Shown here piece by piece: positions 1-6,888 of a DNA stretch of 12,880 nucleotides; within the stretch, counting starts at the first letter, position 1, and every line of letters begins with the position of its first letter. The notes beneath the pieces were generated by a model that saw only the letters and a program-made list of their open reading frames with translations, was not told the origin of the DNA and did not search any database. The translations under genes and the position numbers were made by a program. Source of the DNA: Methanosarcinales archaeon (GTDB lineage Archaea > Halobacteriota > Syntropharchaeia > Alkanophagales > Methanospirareceae). The stretch spans positions 1-12,880 of the forward strand of contig WJOV01000100.1 in NCBI GenBank assembly GCA_009618475.1, in the 5' to 3' direction.

Positions 1-605
1 TCCTTTAGCAAAACAGACTGTATTTTCCGAACTGCTCTTATCTCGCAGGGTGTCCCGACAATCGCAATTCTTCTTTTTCCGCTTTTCACCGCTTCCCCTA
101 TCTTCGATACCATGGGGCATTGCACATACTTTGTCCCCTTTGCTTTTTTTATCTCCTCTACGTCCTCGGCTATCTCTGGAACGGCATTATAGCCTTCTAT
201 CCGTTCTGCCACGATAACGCAATCAAATAGCCCTTTTTCCACGCCTGCGACCAGCATAGAAGTAACTACCCCGCCATCCTGCCCTTCTATTTGTGTTTTT
301 CCGGCAATTAACTTCTTGTAGATGCCCAGACGCTCATCTCTCATGCCTTCAGAATCCAAAAACTCCCTCTCTAAGCCCTCTATATCCGTTTCCGTCATCG
401 GACAGATATCATAGCAAGTCCCATTCTCGCTGCACTTCAGCACTCCTTCTTTATCGAGCGAACACTCTTCTTTTAATATTGGTGCCTCAGGTCCAAGTTC
501 GAGATGCTCACAGAAGGAAACGCAAGCTCCACAGTACGAACACAGATTCCTGTCAATTATCTCGGCCTTTAATCCTTCAAATCCTTTGCTACTCCCTTTT
601 AACAC
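1..605 (-). CDS. Coenzyme F420 hydrogenase/dehydrogenase beta-subunit (FrhB/FpoF/FdhB-like) protein, partial, C-terminus beyond left edge
   Basis: An iron-sulfur flavoprotein family that moves electrons between reduced F420 and a partner complex. About 201 codons are visible. A cysteine motif C22-x2-C25-x2-C28-x3-C32 is followed by further cysteines at 48, 58, 64 and 68 (the last in CP), then the family signature GQDGGVVTSML (about 108-118) and GTPCEIRAVRKI (about 184-195). These belong to the N-terminal and the start of the C-terminal FrhB/FdhB domains; the rest lies outside the window. The start is taken as GTG at 605-603, because a G-rich GGGGTGGTG stretch ends six bases before it. GTG at 617 or 614 is also in frame. 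The gene follows hdrA by 18 bases on the same strand and is almost certainly co-transcribed. A role as the F420-reactive partner of that HdrA is inferred. It is not possible to say from this fragment whether it is FrhB, FpoF or FdhB proper. Confidence 0.85.
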   Translation of the reverse strand, partial: MLKGSSKGFEGLKAEIIDRNLCSYCGACVSFCEHLELGPEAPILKEECSLDKEGVLKCSENGTCYDICPMTETDIEGLEREFLDSEGMRDERLGIYKKLIAGKTQIEGQDGGVVTSMLVAGVEKGLFDCVIVAERIEGYNAVPEIAEDVEEIKKAKGTKYVQCPMVSKIGEAVKSGKRRIAIVGTPCEIRAVRKIQSVLLK

Positions 606-623
606 TTTTAACACCACCCCCCC

Positions 624-2609
624 TCAACTTAACAAACTATCCATCTGTGCAAATATCTGCTCGTCTTTGAAGTGCACCATTGAAATTGCCCCGGATGGAC
701 ATGCAGACCCGCAGGAACCACATCCTTTACATATTACTTCATTCACACGCATCACACCCGCTTCGAGGGAAAGAGCCCCGAAAGGGCAGATTTCTTCACA
801 CGTTCTACACCCCACGCAAACGTCTTCATTTATAATTGCCACAAGTGGTTCTATCTCCACTTCGCCCCTCATTAAAGGTATCGAAGCTCTGATTGCCGCG
901 CCAACCGCCTGTGCAACGCTATCAGGAATATCTTTTGGTGATTGACAGCATCCCGCGATGAAAATACCATCGGTGAATGTATCTAAGGGACGGAGCTTGG
1001 GATGCGCCTCTAAGAAAAAACCATCTGCACTTCTCGATATTTTCAATAGTTTCGCGAGTTCATCTGCGTCCTTTCTTGCCTCGATTGCATTAGCCATGAC
1101 CACCAAATCCGCTTCTATTTCCACCGCTTTGCCTTCGCTTATCGTTCTTACCACTACTTTATCATCCCCTTCGCTCCTTTTTATCACCTCCAGTGGGCTC
1201 TCAAGCTCTTTTCTTATGTATTCCACTCCCTCCGCCCTCGCTCTATTATAAAACTCCTCAAACCCTTTCCCATACGCCCTTACGTCATTGTATATTACTT
1301 TCACGCTCGCATCGTGAATTCTATCTCTTACCAGATGCGCCTGTTTCGTCATATACATGCAGCACACACGAGAGCAGTATTCATGCTCTCCTTTCTCATG
1401 AGAACGAGAACCCACACAACAGAGAAAAACCACTTCTTTCGGCTCCTTTCCGTTTATTAGAATCTTCCCACCTGTGGGACCCGAAGCAACCGAAAGCCTT
1501 TCAAATTCCAATCCGGTTACCACCTCATCGTATTTATAGCCATACGCCGGTTTTTCCGCTGGGTCAAGCAACTCGTATCCCGTTGCAACCACAATCGTCC
1601 CTACTTCTATTTCTATCTCTTCCTCTTTCTGCTCGAAATCAATCGCATCTGCCAGGCACGCTTCTTTACACGCTGGATATTTCCCACATTTTCCTTTCGT
1701 TATGTATAGGCAGCTATTTGCATCTACGGTGTATATCAGGGGAACTGCCTGTGGAAAAGGGACGTATATCGCAGCCCGTTTCGCTAATCCTTCGTCAAAT
1801 TCATTTGCCACTCTTCCACGAAGCAGGCACGCATTTGCACATTCTCCACAGCCCGTGCATTTATCCTCATCCACGTAACGAGGTCTCTTCCTTATTTTCA
1901 CTTTATAGTTCCCTATGAATCCATTTACTTCTTTCACCTCCGAATAAGTGAATAGCCGGACATTCTTGTGTCTTTCCACTTCCACCATCTTCGGCGTGAG
2001 AATGCAGGCAGAGCAATCTAAAGTCGGGAACGTCTTATCAAGTTGAGCCATGTGTCCGCCAATCGAAGGCTCCTTCTCCACTAAATACGTTTCAAATCCT
2101 TTATCCGCAATCTCCAAAGCGGCATAGATTCCTGCTACGCCACCTCCTATCACCAGTGCCCCCGGTATAACACCGACCTTTTTTTTCTCTAAAGGCTCTA
2201 ACAATGCCGCTTTACTGACTGCCGAAGCCACCAAATCCTTTGCCTTCTCCGTCGCTTTATCTTTATCTAAATGAACCCAGGCGCACTGTTCTCTTATGTT
2301 CGCCATCTCAAAACAATATGGATTCAAACCCGCATCTTCGCATGCATTTCTGAATGTGGGCTCGTGCATCCTCGGAGAGCAGGAGGCAACAACCACTCTG
2401 TTCAGTCCATGCTCTTTTATATCACTCTTTATTAACTCCTGGCCCGGGTCCGAGCACATATACTGGTAATCTCTCGCAATGACCACGCATGGCAACTCAC
2501 TTGCAAACTCAACGACCTCTTTAACGTCCACCGTCGCTGCTATGTTCACACCGCAATGGCAGATATAAACGCCTATGCGCGGAGTTTCTATATTTGTGCT
2601 ATTCACCAT
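624..2609 (-). CDS. hdrA: CoB-CoM heterodisulfide reductase subunit A-type flavoprotein (HdrA)
   Basis: The FAD and multi-[4Fe-4S] hub of cytoplasmic heterodisulfide reductases, where electron bifurcation or confurcation happens. The 661 residues match the usual HdrA size. Visible in order: an N-terminal domain with YICHCG (15-20) and conserved cysteines; the FAD-binding fold VIGGGVAGIYAA (153-164) followed by LVEKEPSIGGHMAQLDKTFP; the LDCSACILTPKM segment (198-208); a ferredoxin-like CTGCGECANAC (251-261) with C300, C308, C314 and C318; VVATGYE (340-346); and two C-terminal [4Fe-4S] motifs, CVGCRTCEEICP from 598 and CKGCGSCGSACP from 627. All family landmarks are intact, with no in-frame stop and therefore no selenocysteine site. 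No hdrB or hdrC is next to it inside the window; the neighbour downstream is an F420 dehydrogenase beta-like gene, which suggests F420 as electron donor or acceptor. Start ATG at 2609 is preceded by AGAGG. It could serve an Hdr-like complex with a substrate other than CoM-S-S-CoB. Confidence 0.95.
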   Translation of the reverse strand: MVNSTNIETPRIGVYICHCGVNIAATVDVKEVVEFASELPCVVIARDYQYMCSDPGQELIKSDIKEHGLNRVVVASCSPRMHEPTFRNACEDAGLNPYCFEMANIREQCAWVHLDKDKATEKAKDLVASAVSKAALLEPLEKKKVGVIPGALVIGGGVAGIYAALEIADKGFETYLVEKEPSIGGHMAQLDKTFPTLDCSACILTPKMVEVERHKNVRLFTYSEVKEVNGFIGNYKVKIRKRPRYVDEDKCTGCGECANACLLRGRVANEFDEGLAKRAAIYVPFPQAVPLIYTVDANSCLYITKGKCGKYPACKEACLADAIDFEQKEEEIEIEVGTIVVATGYELLDPAEKPAYGYKYDEVVTGLEFERLSVASGPTGGKILINGKEPKEVVFLCCVGSRSHEKGEHEYCSRVCCMYMTKQAHLVRDRIHDASVKVIYNDVRAYGKGFEEFYNRARAEGVEYIRKELESPLEVIKRSEGDDKVVVRTISEGKAVEIEADLVVMANAIEARKDADELAKLLKISRSADGFFLEAHPKLRPLDTFTDGIFIAGCCQSPKDIPDSVAQAVGAAIRASIPLMRGEVEIEPLVAIINEDVCVGCRTCEEICPFGALSLEAGVMRVNEVICKGCGSCGSACPSGAISMVHFKDEQIFAQMDSLLS

Positions 2610-2615
2610 GTCCTC

Positions 2616-2650
2616 TTTTTATATATGGCATTTGACGTATTTTTAAAAAT
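2616..2650 (-). promoter_or_regulatory. Candidate promoter of hdrA
   Basis: The 60-base gap between hel308 and hdrA is AT-rich and holds two TATA-like tracts read on the minus strand. ATTTTTAAAAATACG (about 2651-2637) would place a transcript start some 9 bases before the hdrA ATG. TATATAAAA (about 2625-2617) lies too close unless the true start is internal. This suggests hdrA and the F420-linked gene can be expressed apart from hel308. Confidence 0.4.
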
Positions 2651-2669
2651 TTTGTTTACACATTGCACT

Positions 2670-4724
2670 TTACGTCTCGAATTGTCGCAATGCCTCTTCC
2701 TTTATCTTCCTTGCTCGCTTCGCTCCAACGCCAGGAACTCTTTCCAACTGCGCTACATCCGCTTTTGCCACCTCTCCGGGATTCCTGAACCCCGCCGAAT
2801 ACAATCCCCTTGCGATTACTCTGCCAACTCCTTTTATGGACACCAATCTGAGCACCTCAGTTTTAACGCCCTGCCTTATCCTGTCCTTTAACATGATTAG
2901 CCTCGCATACATATTCTCATCCCGAAGATACTCTGCCATCCTCGACGCTGCATAACACATCCATCCCAGAACGTAGATATTGTTGTGAATCTCACCCGGA
3001 TATATTCCAAACTTCTCCTTCATCTCCGGATACGTGATCTCATCTATCCATGCATGTGCGACGATAGCACTACCCAACGCATACTCGCCGCTATACAGCC
3101 ATTCGAGATTGTCGCTAAGGCTGCTTGCTATTCCCATCGCTTCTTTCACCTTCAATGGAACTACTTCATCACATTTGCATAAAAGGAGCAAGAGGTCAAA
3201 ATCCGATATTTTCGCTCGCATCGCAGCATCACCCAGAATTTTTATGCCACTTCTCAGCTCTAATGCTGACTTTGTGGACAGGTACAGCCTTGAAGAAAGC
3301 GACCCAAAATCCGTAGCTCTTATTTCTTCTTTTTCACCGTCCATTGTCATGGTTATGAACCCGTCCTCCGATAGCTGCAGCAGTATGTCGTCCATTTCTT
3401 CTTTCAGGAGTGCCATTTCGTCTCGGTTTTGATACGCATAGAAAGTGCTGTCGAGGAATTCGAGGATTTCGTCCATACGATGCGCACCACCAACAATGGT
3501 TGCAAGAACCTGTTCTGTCAGTGCTTCCGCCGAAAACTGCGATTCTATCCGTTCTAATTCGCCATTTATGTAGAACTCTTCTATTTCCTTGAACTCGTCC
3601 TCACTCCTCGCCACTATCAGCCCTATTCCATACTCATCGTGTTCCGGTCTTCCTGCACGACCAAATACCTGCTTCACCCAACACACCGGCATCGGCTCAT
3701 TTCCCCTGCCAAGCGTGAAAAACTTATAATTCCGGATTAAAACCATTCTTGCAGGTAAAGAGACACCCATTGCCAACGTTGGCGTGCAGCATATCACTTT
3801 TAATACCCGCTCGCGGAAACTCTCTTCCATCGCTCTCCTCTGCTCCGGGTGCAGCCACGAGTTATGGTAAGCAACGCCACACCTGACCATGTCGCCGAGG
3901 TCGTCCACACCGATGTCAACCGTATCCGCAAGCTTGTCCAACTCCTTATTCGCCATTTTCAATTGCGCTGCGATTTTTCTTGCAAAAGATGCCGAACCGC
4001 GTTTCGTATTCACAAAAACAAGAACTTGCGAACCTTCGTTTACCTCTTCTATCACTCGCTCTATTATCTTTCTGTCGTCCTCAGCAAGGAACACTCCCTC
4101 TTTTAACGGCACCGGTCGCCATTCGGATTGTATCAAAGAAGCATGCAGCCAGTTTCCAAACTCCGCCGCATTTGGTATCGTTGCAGATAAAGCAATGATT
4201 CTCGCAGAAGGATTAAAGCTCATGAACCGCGCCATTGCTCCTTCTAACCTCGGTCCCCTTTTCTCGTCTCCCAGCACGTGTACCTCATCCACGACCACAA
4301 CCGAACACTTTCTTAGCCAGGACGGCTTTATCCTCGTGAGCGAGTCCAGCTTTTCCAGCGTGAGAAGTATGACATCGTATCTTTCAAGATACCGCGAAGA
4401 ACTTTCGTAATCGCCCGTAGATATGCCAATTTTTGCAACAGAGCTGAACTTATCCTTAAAATTCTGATATTTCTCGTATGCTAATGCGTTTAGAGGGACG
4501 ACATAAAGGCATTTCCCCGAAGCGGTTAAAATCGATTTCAACATCACCAATTCCGCTAACAGCGTTTTACCACTTGCCGTTGGTGAAGCGATGACGAAAT
4601 TTTTATTCCCATCGAGAATTCCTGCTCTTATCGCCTCCTCTTGCGGTGGATACAATTCTTTAATATCGCTATCGCCGAAAATGGATTCCAGTCCTTTTTC
4701 CAAATTTAAGTCCGACAACTTCAT
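2670..4724 (-). CDS. hel308: ATP-dependent DNA helicase Hel308 (Ski2-like, superfamily 2)
   Basis: A 3'-to-5' DNA helicase that acts on stalled replication forks in Archaea. The 684 residues agree with the family length of about 700. Motifs in order: Q-motif-like LYPPQEEAI (24-32); Walker A SPTASGKT (47-54); Walker B/motif II DEVH (146-149); motif III SAT (180-182); motif IV region VLVFVNTKRGSASFA (234-248); CTPTLAMGVSLPARMV (313-328), a family hallmark; and motif VI QVFGRAGRP (352-360). The C-terminus carries a helix-hairpin-helix module, GVGRVIARGLYSAGF followed by VPGVGAKRARKIKEEA. The reading frame stays open upstream to 4937, but that stretch lies across rpl37ae and lacks helicase similarity, so the ATG at 4724 (MKLSDLNLEKG) is chosen. 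It has no Shine-Dalgarno sequence and sits about 25 bases after a TATA-like tract, which suggests a leaderless mRNA. It is divergent from rpl37ae and followed by hdrA. Confidence 0.95.
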   Translation of the reverse strand: MKLSDLNLEKGLESIFGDSDIKELYPPQEEAIRAGILDGNKNFVIASPTASGKTLLAELVMLKSILTASGKCLYVVPLNALAYEKYQNFKDKFSSVAKIGISTGDYESSSRYLERYDVILLTLEKLDSLTRIKPSWLRKCSVVVVDEVHVLGDEKRGPRLEGAMARFMSFNPSARIIALSATIPNAAEFGNWLHASLIQSEWRPVPLKEGVFLAEDDRKIIERVIEEVNEGSQVLVFVNTKRGSASFARKIAAQLKMANKELDKLADTVDIGVDDLGDMVRCGVAYHNSWLHPEQRRAMEESFRERVLKVICCTPTLAMGVSLPARMVLIRNYKFFTLGRGNEPMPVCWVKQVFGRAGRPEHDEYGIGLIVARSEDEFKEIEEFYINGELERIESQFSAEALTEQVLATIVGGAHRMDEILEFLDSTFYAYQNRDEMALLKEEMDDILLQLSEDGFITMTMDGEKEEIRATDFGSLSSRLYLSTKSALELRSGIKILGDAAMRAKISDFDLLLLLCKCDEVVPLKVKEAMGIASSLSDNLEWLYSGEYALGSAIVAHAWIDEITYPEMKEKFGIYPGEIHNNIYVLGWMCYAASRMAEYLRDENMYARLIMLKDRIRQGVKTEVLRLVSIKGVGRVIARGLYSAGFRNPGEVAKADVAQLERVPGVGAKRARKIKEEALRQFET

Positions 4725-4744
4725 TTTCGATATGCCAAAACCCC

Positions 4745-4771
4745 TTAAAATATAATTACAATAAATATATA
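4745..4771. promoter_or_regulatory. Divergent TATA elements between hel308 and rpl37ae
   Basis: Read on the minus strand, TATATTTTAAG (4755-4745) lies centred about 25 bases before the hel308 ATG, where a leaderless transcript would begin. Read on the plus strand, AAATATATA (4763-4771) is centred about 44 bases before the rpl37ae ATG, giving a predicted leader of roughly 18 bases. Distances match the archaeal TATA-to-start rule; the calls themselves are inferred from AT-rich sequence. Confidence 0.5.
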
Positions 4772-4811
4772 TCCATATCTTTTTTATTTTAATTTCAAAA
4801 AGAAACGAAAG

Positions 4812-5156
4812 ATGGCGAGGAAGCAAAAGAGAAAGAAGGGGAAGAAAACAAAATCCGCAGGCAGGTTTGGCGCGAGATACGGGCTGAAAATAAGAAAAGC
4901 CGTTGCTGCGATAGAAGAGAAGACAAGAGCCGTGCATAAGTGCCCGAAATGTGAAAGAAAGTCAGTGAGCAGGATAGGCACGGGTATATGGAAATGTTCA
5001 AAATGTGGTTTCACCTTCAGTGGTGGAACGTATATCCCGCAAACCCCGGTGGGCATAACAGCACAGAGGGCGATAAAGAGGCTGGTAGAAAGAGGAATGG
5101 ATATGGGAGCAGGTATAGAAAGAGAAGAAGAGCAAGAGGCGGAAGCGGAGGAGTGA
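4812..5156 (+). CDS. rpl37ae: 50S ribosomal protein L37Ae (eL43)
   Basis: A zinc-ribbon protein of the large ribosomal subunit. The sequence shows a basic N-terminus, the eL43 signature KSAGRFGARYGLKIRK (14-29), and a C4 zinc ribbon made of CPKC (44-47) and CSKC (62-65), followed by GTYIPQTPVG. At 114 residues it is longer than most archaeal relatives (about 85-95); the surplus is a glutamate-rich tail after residue 100. The start ATG follows AACGAAAG with little Shine-Dalgarno character. It is the first gene of a plus-strand operon with rpoP and rpoD; the rpl37ae-rpoP linkage is common in Archaea. Confidence 0.95.
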   Translation: MARKQKRKKGKKTKSAGRFGARYGLKIRKAVAAIEEKTRAVHKCPKCERKSVSRIGTGIWKCSKCGFTFSGGTYIPQTPVGITAQRAIKRLVERGMDMGAGIEREEEQEAEAEE

Positions 5157-5161
5157 GGTGA
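5155..5161 (+). promoter_or_regulatory. Ribosome binding site of rpoP
   Basis: GAGGTGA overlaps the rpl37ae stop codon and lies 10 bases before the rpoP ATG. It supports translation of this 46-codon gene, which is short enough to be missed by automatic calling. Confidence 0.7.
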
Positions 5162-5171
5162 AAAATAGAGC

Positions 5172-5312
5172 ATGGGATATTATTGCCTGAGGTGTAAAAA
5201 GATTGTAGAGCTAACTACGAGCAATCAAGGGGTAAGGTGCCCATACTGCGGATATAGAGCATTGAAAAAGGAGAGACCGGAAGTGGTGGTGAAAAAAGCA
5301 AAGACGGAATGA
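5172..5312 (+). CDS. rpoP: DNA-directed RNA polymerase subunit P (Rpo12)
   Basis: A small zinc-ribbon subunit of archaeal RNA polymerase, the counterpart of eukaryotic Rpb12, which helps anchor Rpo3 and Rpo10 in the assembly platform. The 46-residue product starts MGYYCLRCKKIVEL and has the two cysteine pairs CLRC (5-8) and CPYC (23-26) followed by GYRALKKERP. This is the family pattern, including the CxYCGYR core, and the normal length. It lies 15 bases after rpl37ae and overlaps rpoD by four bases (ATGA), so translational coupling is likely. Having rpo12 and rpo3 side by side is functionally sensible because their products touch in the enzyme. Confidence 0.93.
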   Translation: MGYYCLRCKKIVELTTSNQGVRCPYCGYRALKKERPEVVVKKAKTE

Positions 5313-5938
5313 AAGTAGAAATAAAGGAACGAGGGAAAAAAGAAGTAAAATTTGTGATTGAAGGTGTGAAAGTGCGGTTTGCAAATGCGCTTAGAAGAGC
5401 AATGATTACAGAAGTGCCGAAGTTTGCGATTGATGAAGTTAACATTCACGAGAATACGTCTTTATTATACGACGAGCAGTTAGCGTTTCGTTTGGCTTTG
5501 ATTCCTTTGAAGACTGACCTTCGTGCTTGTAGTGCGGATGACATGGTTACTCTGACTTTAGAAGCGATAAGCCCGGAAAGAGCGGGCTACACGGTGGTTT
5601 ATTCCAAGGAACTCATCTCATCGGACCCCGAAGTGGAAGCGGCGTTTGAAGATATACCGGTAGTGAAGCTGGTTTCAACGGAAAGAGAAATTAGGGGTAT
5701 AAGAACGGTTGCGAGGCAAAGGGTTTCTTTAGATGCGATAGCAAGGCAGGGCAGAGGGAAAAAGCATGCGAAATGGCAGCCTGTTACCGTTTGCAGCTAC
5801 GAAGAGCTGTCAGGCGAAGATAAGAACGGTTTACTTTTCTCCGTTGAGAGTGATGGTGCTTTGCCGGTAGATGACATAGTAGTGGAAGCGGCGAGGATAA
5901 TGCGTGAGAAGTGCGAGAGCGTGGTTGATGGACTGTAA
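5309..5938 (+). CDS. rpoD: DNA-directed RNA polymerase subunit D (Rpo3), minimal form without Zn loop and Fe-S domain
   Basis: The archaeal counterpart of Rpb3 and of bacterial alpha, which with Rpo11 forms the assembly platform. Recognisable parts: FANALRRAMITEVPKFAIDEV (24-43), DEQLAFRLALIPLKTDL (55-71), SSDPEVEAAFEDIPVVKL (104-121), VARQRVSLDAIARQGRGKKHAKWQPV (134-159) and the C-terminal LPVDDIVVEAARIM (185-198). Only 209 residues are present, against about 240-265 in many archaea. Where many Rpo3 proteins have a small cysteine-rich loop after PLKTDL, this one has ACSADDMV. Where they have a ferredoxin-like domain after HAKWQPV, it has about 20 residues with a single cysteine (VCSYEELSGEDKNG). 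The frame is intact, so this looks like genuine domain loss rather than a broken gene. The gene is better known next to S4/S11; here it follows rpoP. Confidence 0.93.
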   Translation: MKVEIKERGKKEVKFVIEGVKVRFANALRRAMITEVPKFAIDEVNIHENTSLLYDEQLAFRLALIPLKTDLRACSADDMVTLTLEAISPERAGYTVVYSKELISSDPEVEAAFEDIPVVKLVSTEREIRGIRTVARQRVSLDAIARQGRGKKHAKWQPVTVCSYEELSGEDKNGLLFSVESDGALPVDDIVVEAARIMREKCESVVDGL

Positions 5939-5958
5939 TTGCTCAATGTCCTGTGGAC

Positions 5959-6026
5959 AAAAACACTAAACACTAAATCCGAAATCCTAAACAAATCCAA
6001 ATTACCAAAATTAGGAATTAGGATTT
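5959..6026. repeat. Repeat-like AT-rich element with inverted repeat in a convergent gene gap
   Basis: Between the stops of rpoD and the A24 peptidase gene lies a stretch with iterated short words: ACACTAAACACTAAATCC, then several AAATCC units. AAATCCTAA (5982-5990) is the exact reverse complement of TTAGGATTT (6018-6026), a 9-bp stem around a 27-base spacer. The pattern resembles short non-autonomous intergenic repeats seen in uncultured archaea and bacteria, but membership in a family cannot be tested from one copy. It could also work as a two-way terminator. Confidence 0.4.
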
Positions 6027-6034
6027 TCCAGTAG

Positions 6035-6814
6035 CTATATGAATACAAACAGGAAATTGACGTAGAGGATAGAAATAACGAAACCCGCTGTGATGAAGAG
6101 CATAAATGGTAAATCCGGTGTAACCCAAACTTCTTCGTCGAGTTTACCCTCGGCGGCGTAACTTTTTAGTTTTTCTATCTCCTCTTCGTCTATTTCCACA
6201 CCGCCGAAAAGAAACTTTTTTTCTATGTCGCCGCCCTCTTTCTCCGCATACGAATGAACTAATCTTGTATGCTTCACCCCGGTGAGCTCATCAATACGCA
6301 ATAGATAACCAATGAACATGTATCTGAGATTTTTTCTAAGTCCCTTGTGGCGTAAGCATAAATTCGGCAAATTATAAAAAAATAGGGCGAGCGAAACGAT
6401 TAAAGTAACGATGGTGGCGTTCAAAAGCGTGGAGATTGCAAAAGGGAAAGGTATGAATCCTGCGTTCAAGGACAAGGATAAAGGAATAGGGAAGTGAAGA
6501 GAAAAGAAGTGGAAATCCGGATGCGTGGGAATGAGCAGGGAAATACAGATAAGCGATTTCGCATCGGCACCGCCAAAGAGCTGTAATCTAAAGAAGAGAT
6601 AAGATAGTGCAAAAGTGAAAGTGAGAGAGAAAAGCAAAGAGAAGAGGAAAGGTATGCGGTAGATAAAAAGGTTATACGAGGCAAAAGGAATTGCTACGAC
6701 AATCATGAGTAGCCAAAGCCAGTTTGTTACGCTTCTGCTCTTTATATCCAGCCAGGAAGCATAAATCAGGCAGGAAAAGCAAAATACTATACTAATGACA
6801 TCTGACTCGACCAT
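6035..6814 (-). CDS. A24-family aspartic prepilin/preflagellin peptidase (FlaK/PibD/EppA type)
   Basis: A membrane peptidase that removes class III signal peptides from archaellins or pilins. The two catalytic aspartates are visible: D23 in SWLDIKSR, with the usual xxD context after the first membrane segment, and D84 in the FGGADAKSL motif (80-88). Hydrophobic segments fall at about 6-20, 32-50, 54-76, 88-96, 108-128, 130-150 and 237-259. A large cytoplasmic insert (about 155-236, charged, rich in E and K) precedes the last membrane segment, typical of archaeal members with the extra C-terminal domain. It is 259 residues. The ATG at 6814 has GGTGAT, a good anti-16S match, five bases upstream. 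No archaellin or pilin gene is nearby, so its substrates are unknown. It diverges from the receiver gene and converges on rpoD. Confidence 0.85.
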   Translation of the reverse strand: MVESDVISIVFCFSCLIYASWLDIKSRSVTNWLWLLMIVVAIPFASYNLFIYRIPFLFSLLFSLTFTFALSYLFFRLQLFGGADAKSLICISLLIPTHPDFHFFSLHFPIPLSLSLNAGFIPFPFAISTLLNATIVTLIVSLALFFYNLPNLCLRHKGLRKNLRYMFIGYLLRIDELTGVKHTRLVHSYAEKEGGDIEKKFLFGGVEIDEEEIEKLKSYAAEGKLDEEVWVTPDLPFMLFITAGFVISILYVNFLFVFI

Positions 6815-6853
6815 CTCTTATCACCAAATATTATATTTTGATAGTTTATATGT

Positions 6854-6866
6854 TTTCCAGTGGAAA
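6854..6866. promoter_or_regulatory. 13-bp palindrome in the divergent control region, candidate operator
   Basis: TTTCCA-G-TGGAAA is a perfect palindrome with one central base. It lies 13 bases upstream of the TATA box for the receiver gene and about 40 bases before the A24 peptidase ATG. This position suits a dimeric regulator acting on one or both genes. Function is inferred from symmetry and location only. Confidence 0.4.
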
Positions 6867-6879
6867 TGATACCCAAAAC

Positions 6880-6888
6880 TTTATAAAG
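6880..6888 (+). promoter_or_regulatory. TATA box for the receiver-domain gene
   Basis: TTTATAAAG is a near-ideal archaeal TATA box. A transcript start about 25 bases downstream (near 6910) would leave a leader of about 50 bases that contains the G-rich GGGGGA ribosome site (6945-6950) nine bases before the chosen ATG. Confidence 0.6.

Noticed and set aside
293..670. Plus-strand ORF over the F420-linked gene and the end of hdrA
   Set aside because: Low-complexity Ser/Leu/Pro-rich product on the opposite strand of two genes with clear Fe-S motifs.
1193..1918. Long plus-strand ORF (241 codons) inside hdrA
   Set aside because: Opposite strand of a fully recognisable HdrA; the product is rich in Ser, Leu, His and Pro with no domain pattern.
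4725..4937. N-terminal extension of hel308 opening at 4937
   Set aside because: The extra 71 codons run antisense to rpl37ae, have low-complexity hydrophobic content and no helicase similarity. ATG 4724 fits the family start and the promoter spacing.
4784..5173. Minus-strand ORF antisense to rpl37ae and rpoP
   Set aside because: It is a shadow of two well-supported plus-strand genes; its Ser/Phe/Leu-rich product is typical of antisense to K/R/E-rich coding sequence.
6466..6684. Minus-strand ORF inside the A24 peptidase gene
   Set aside because: An alternative frame of the same strand. The peptidase frame carries both catalytic aspartates and the ribosome site.
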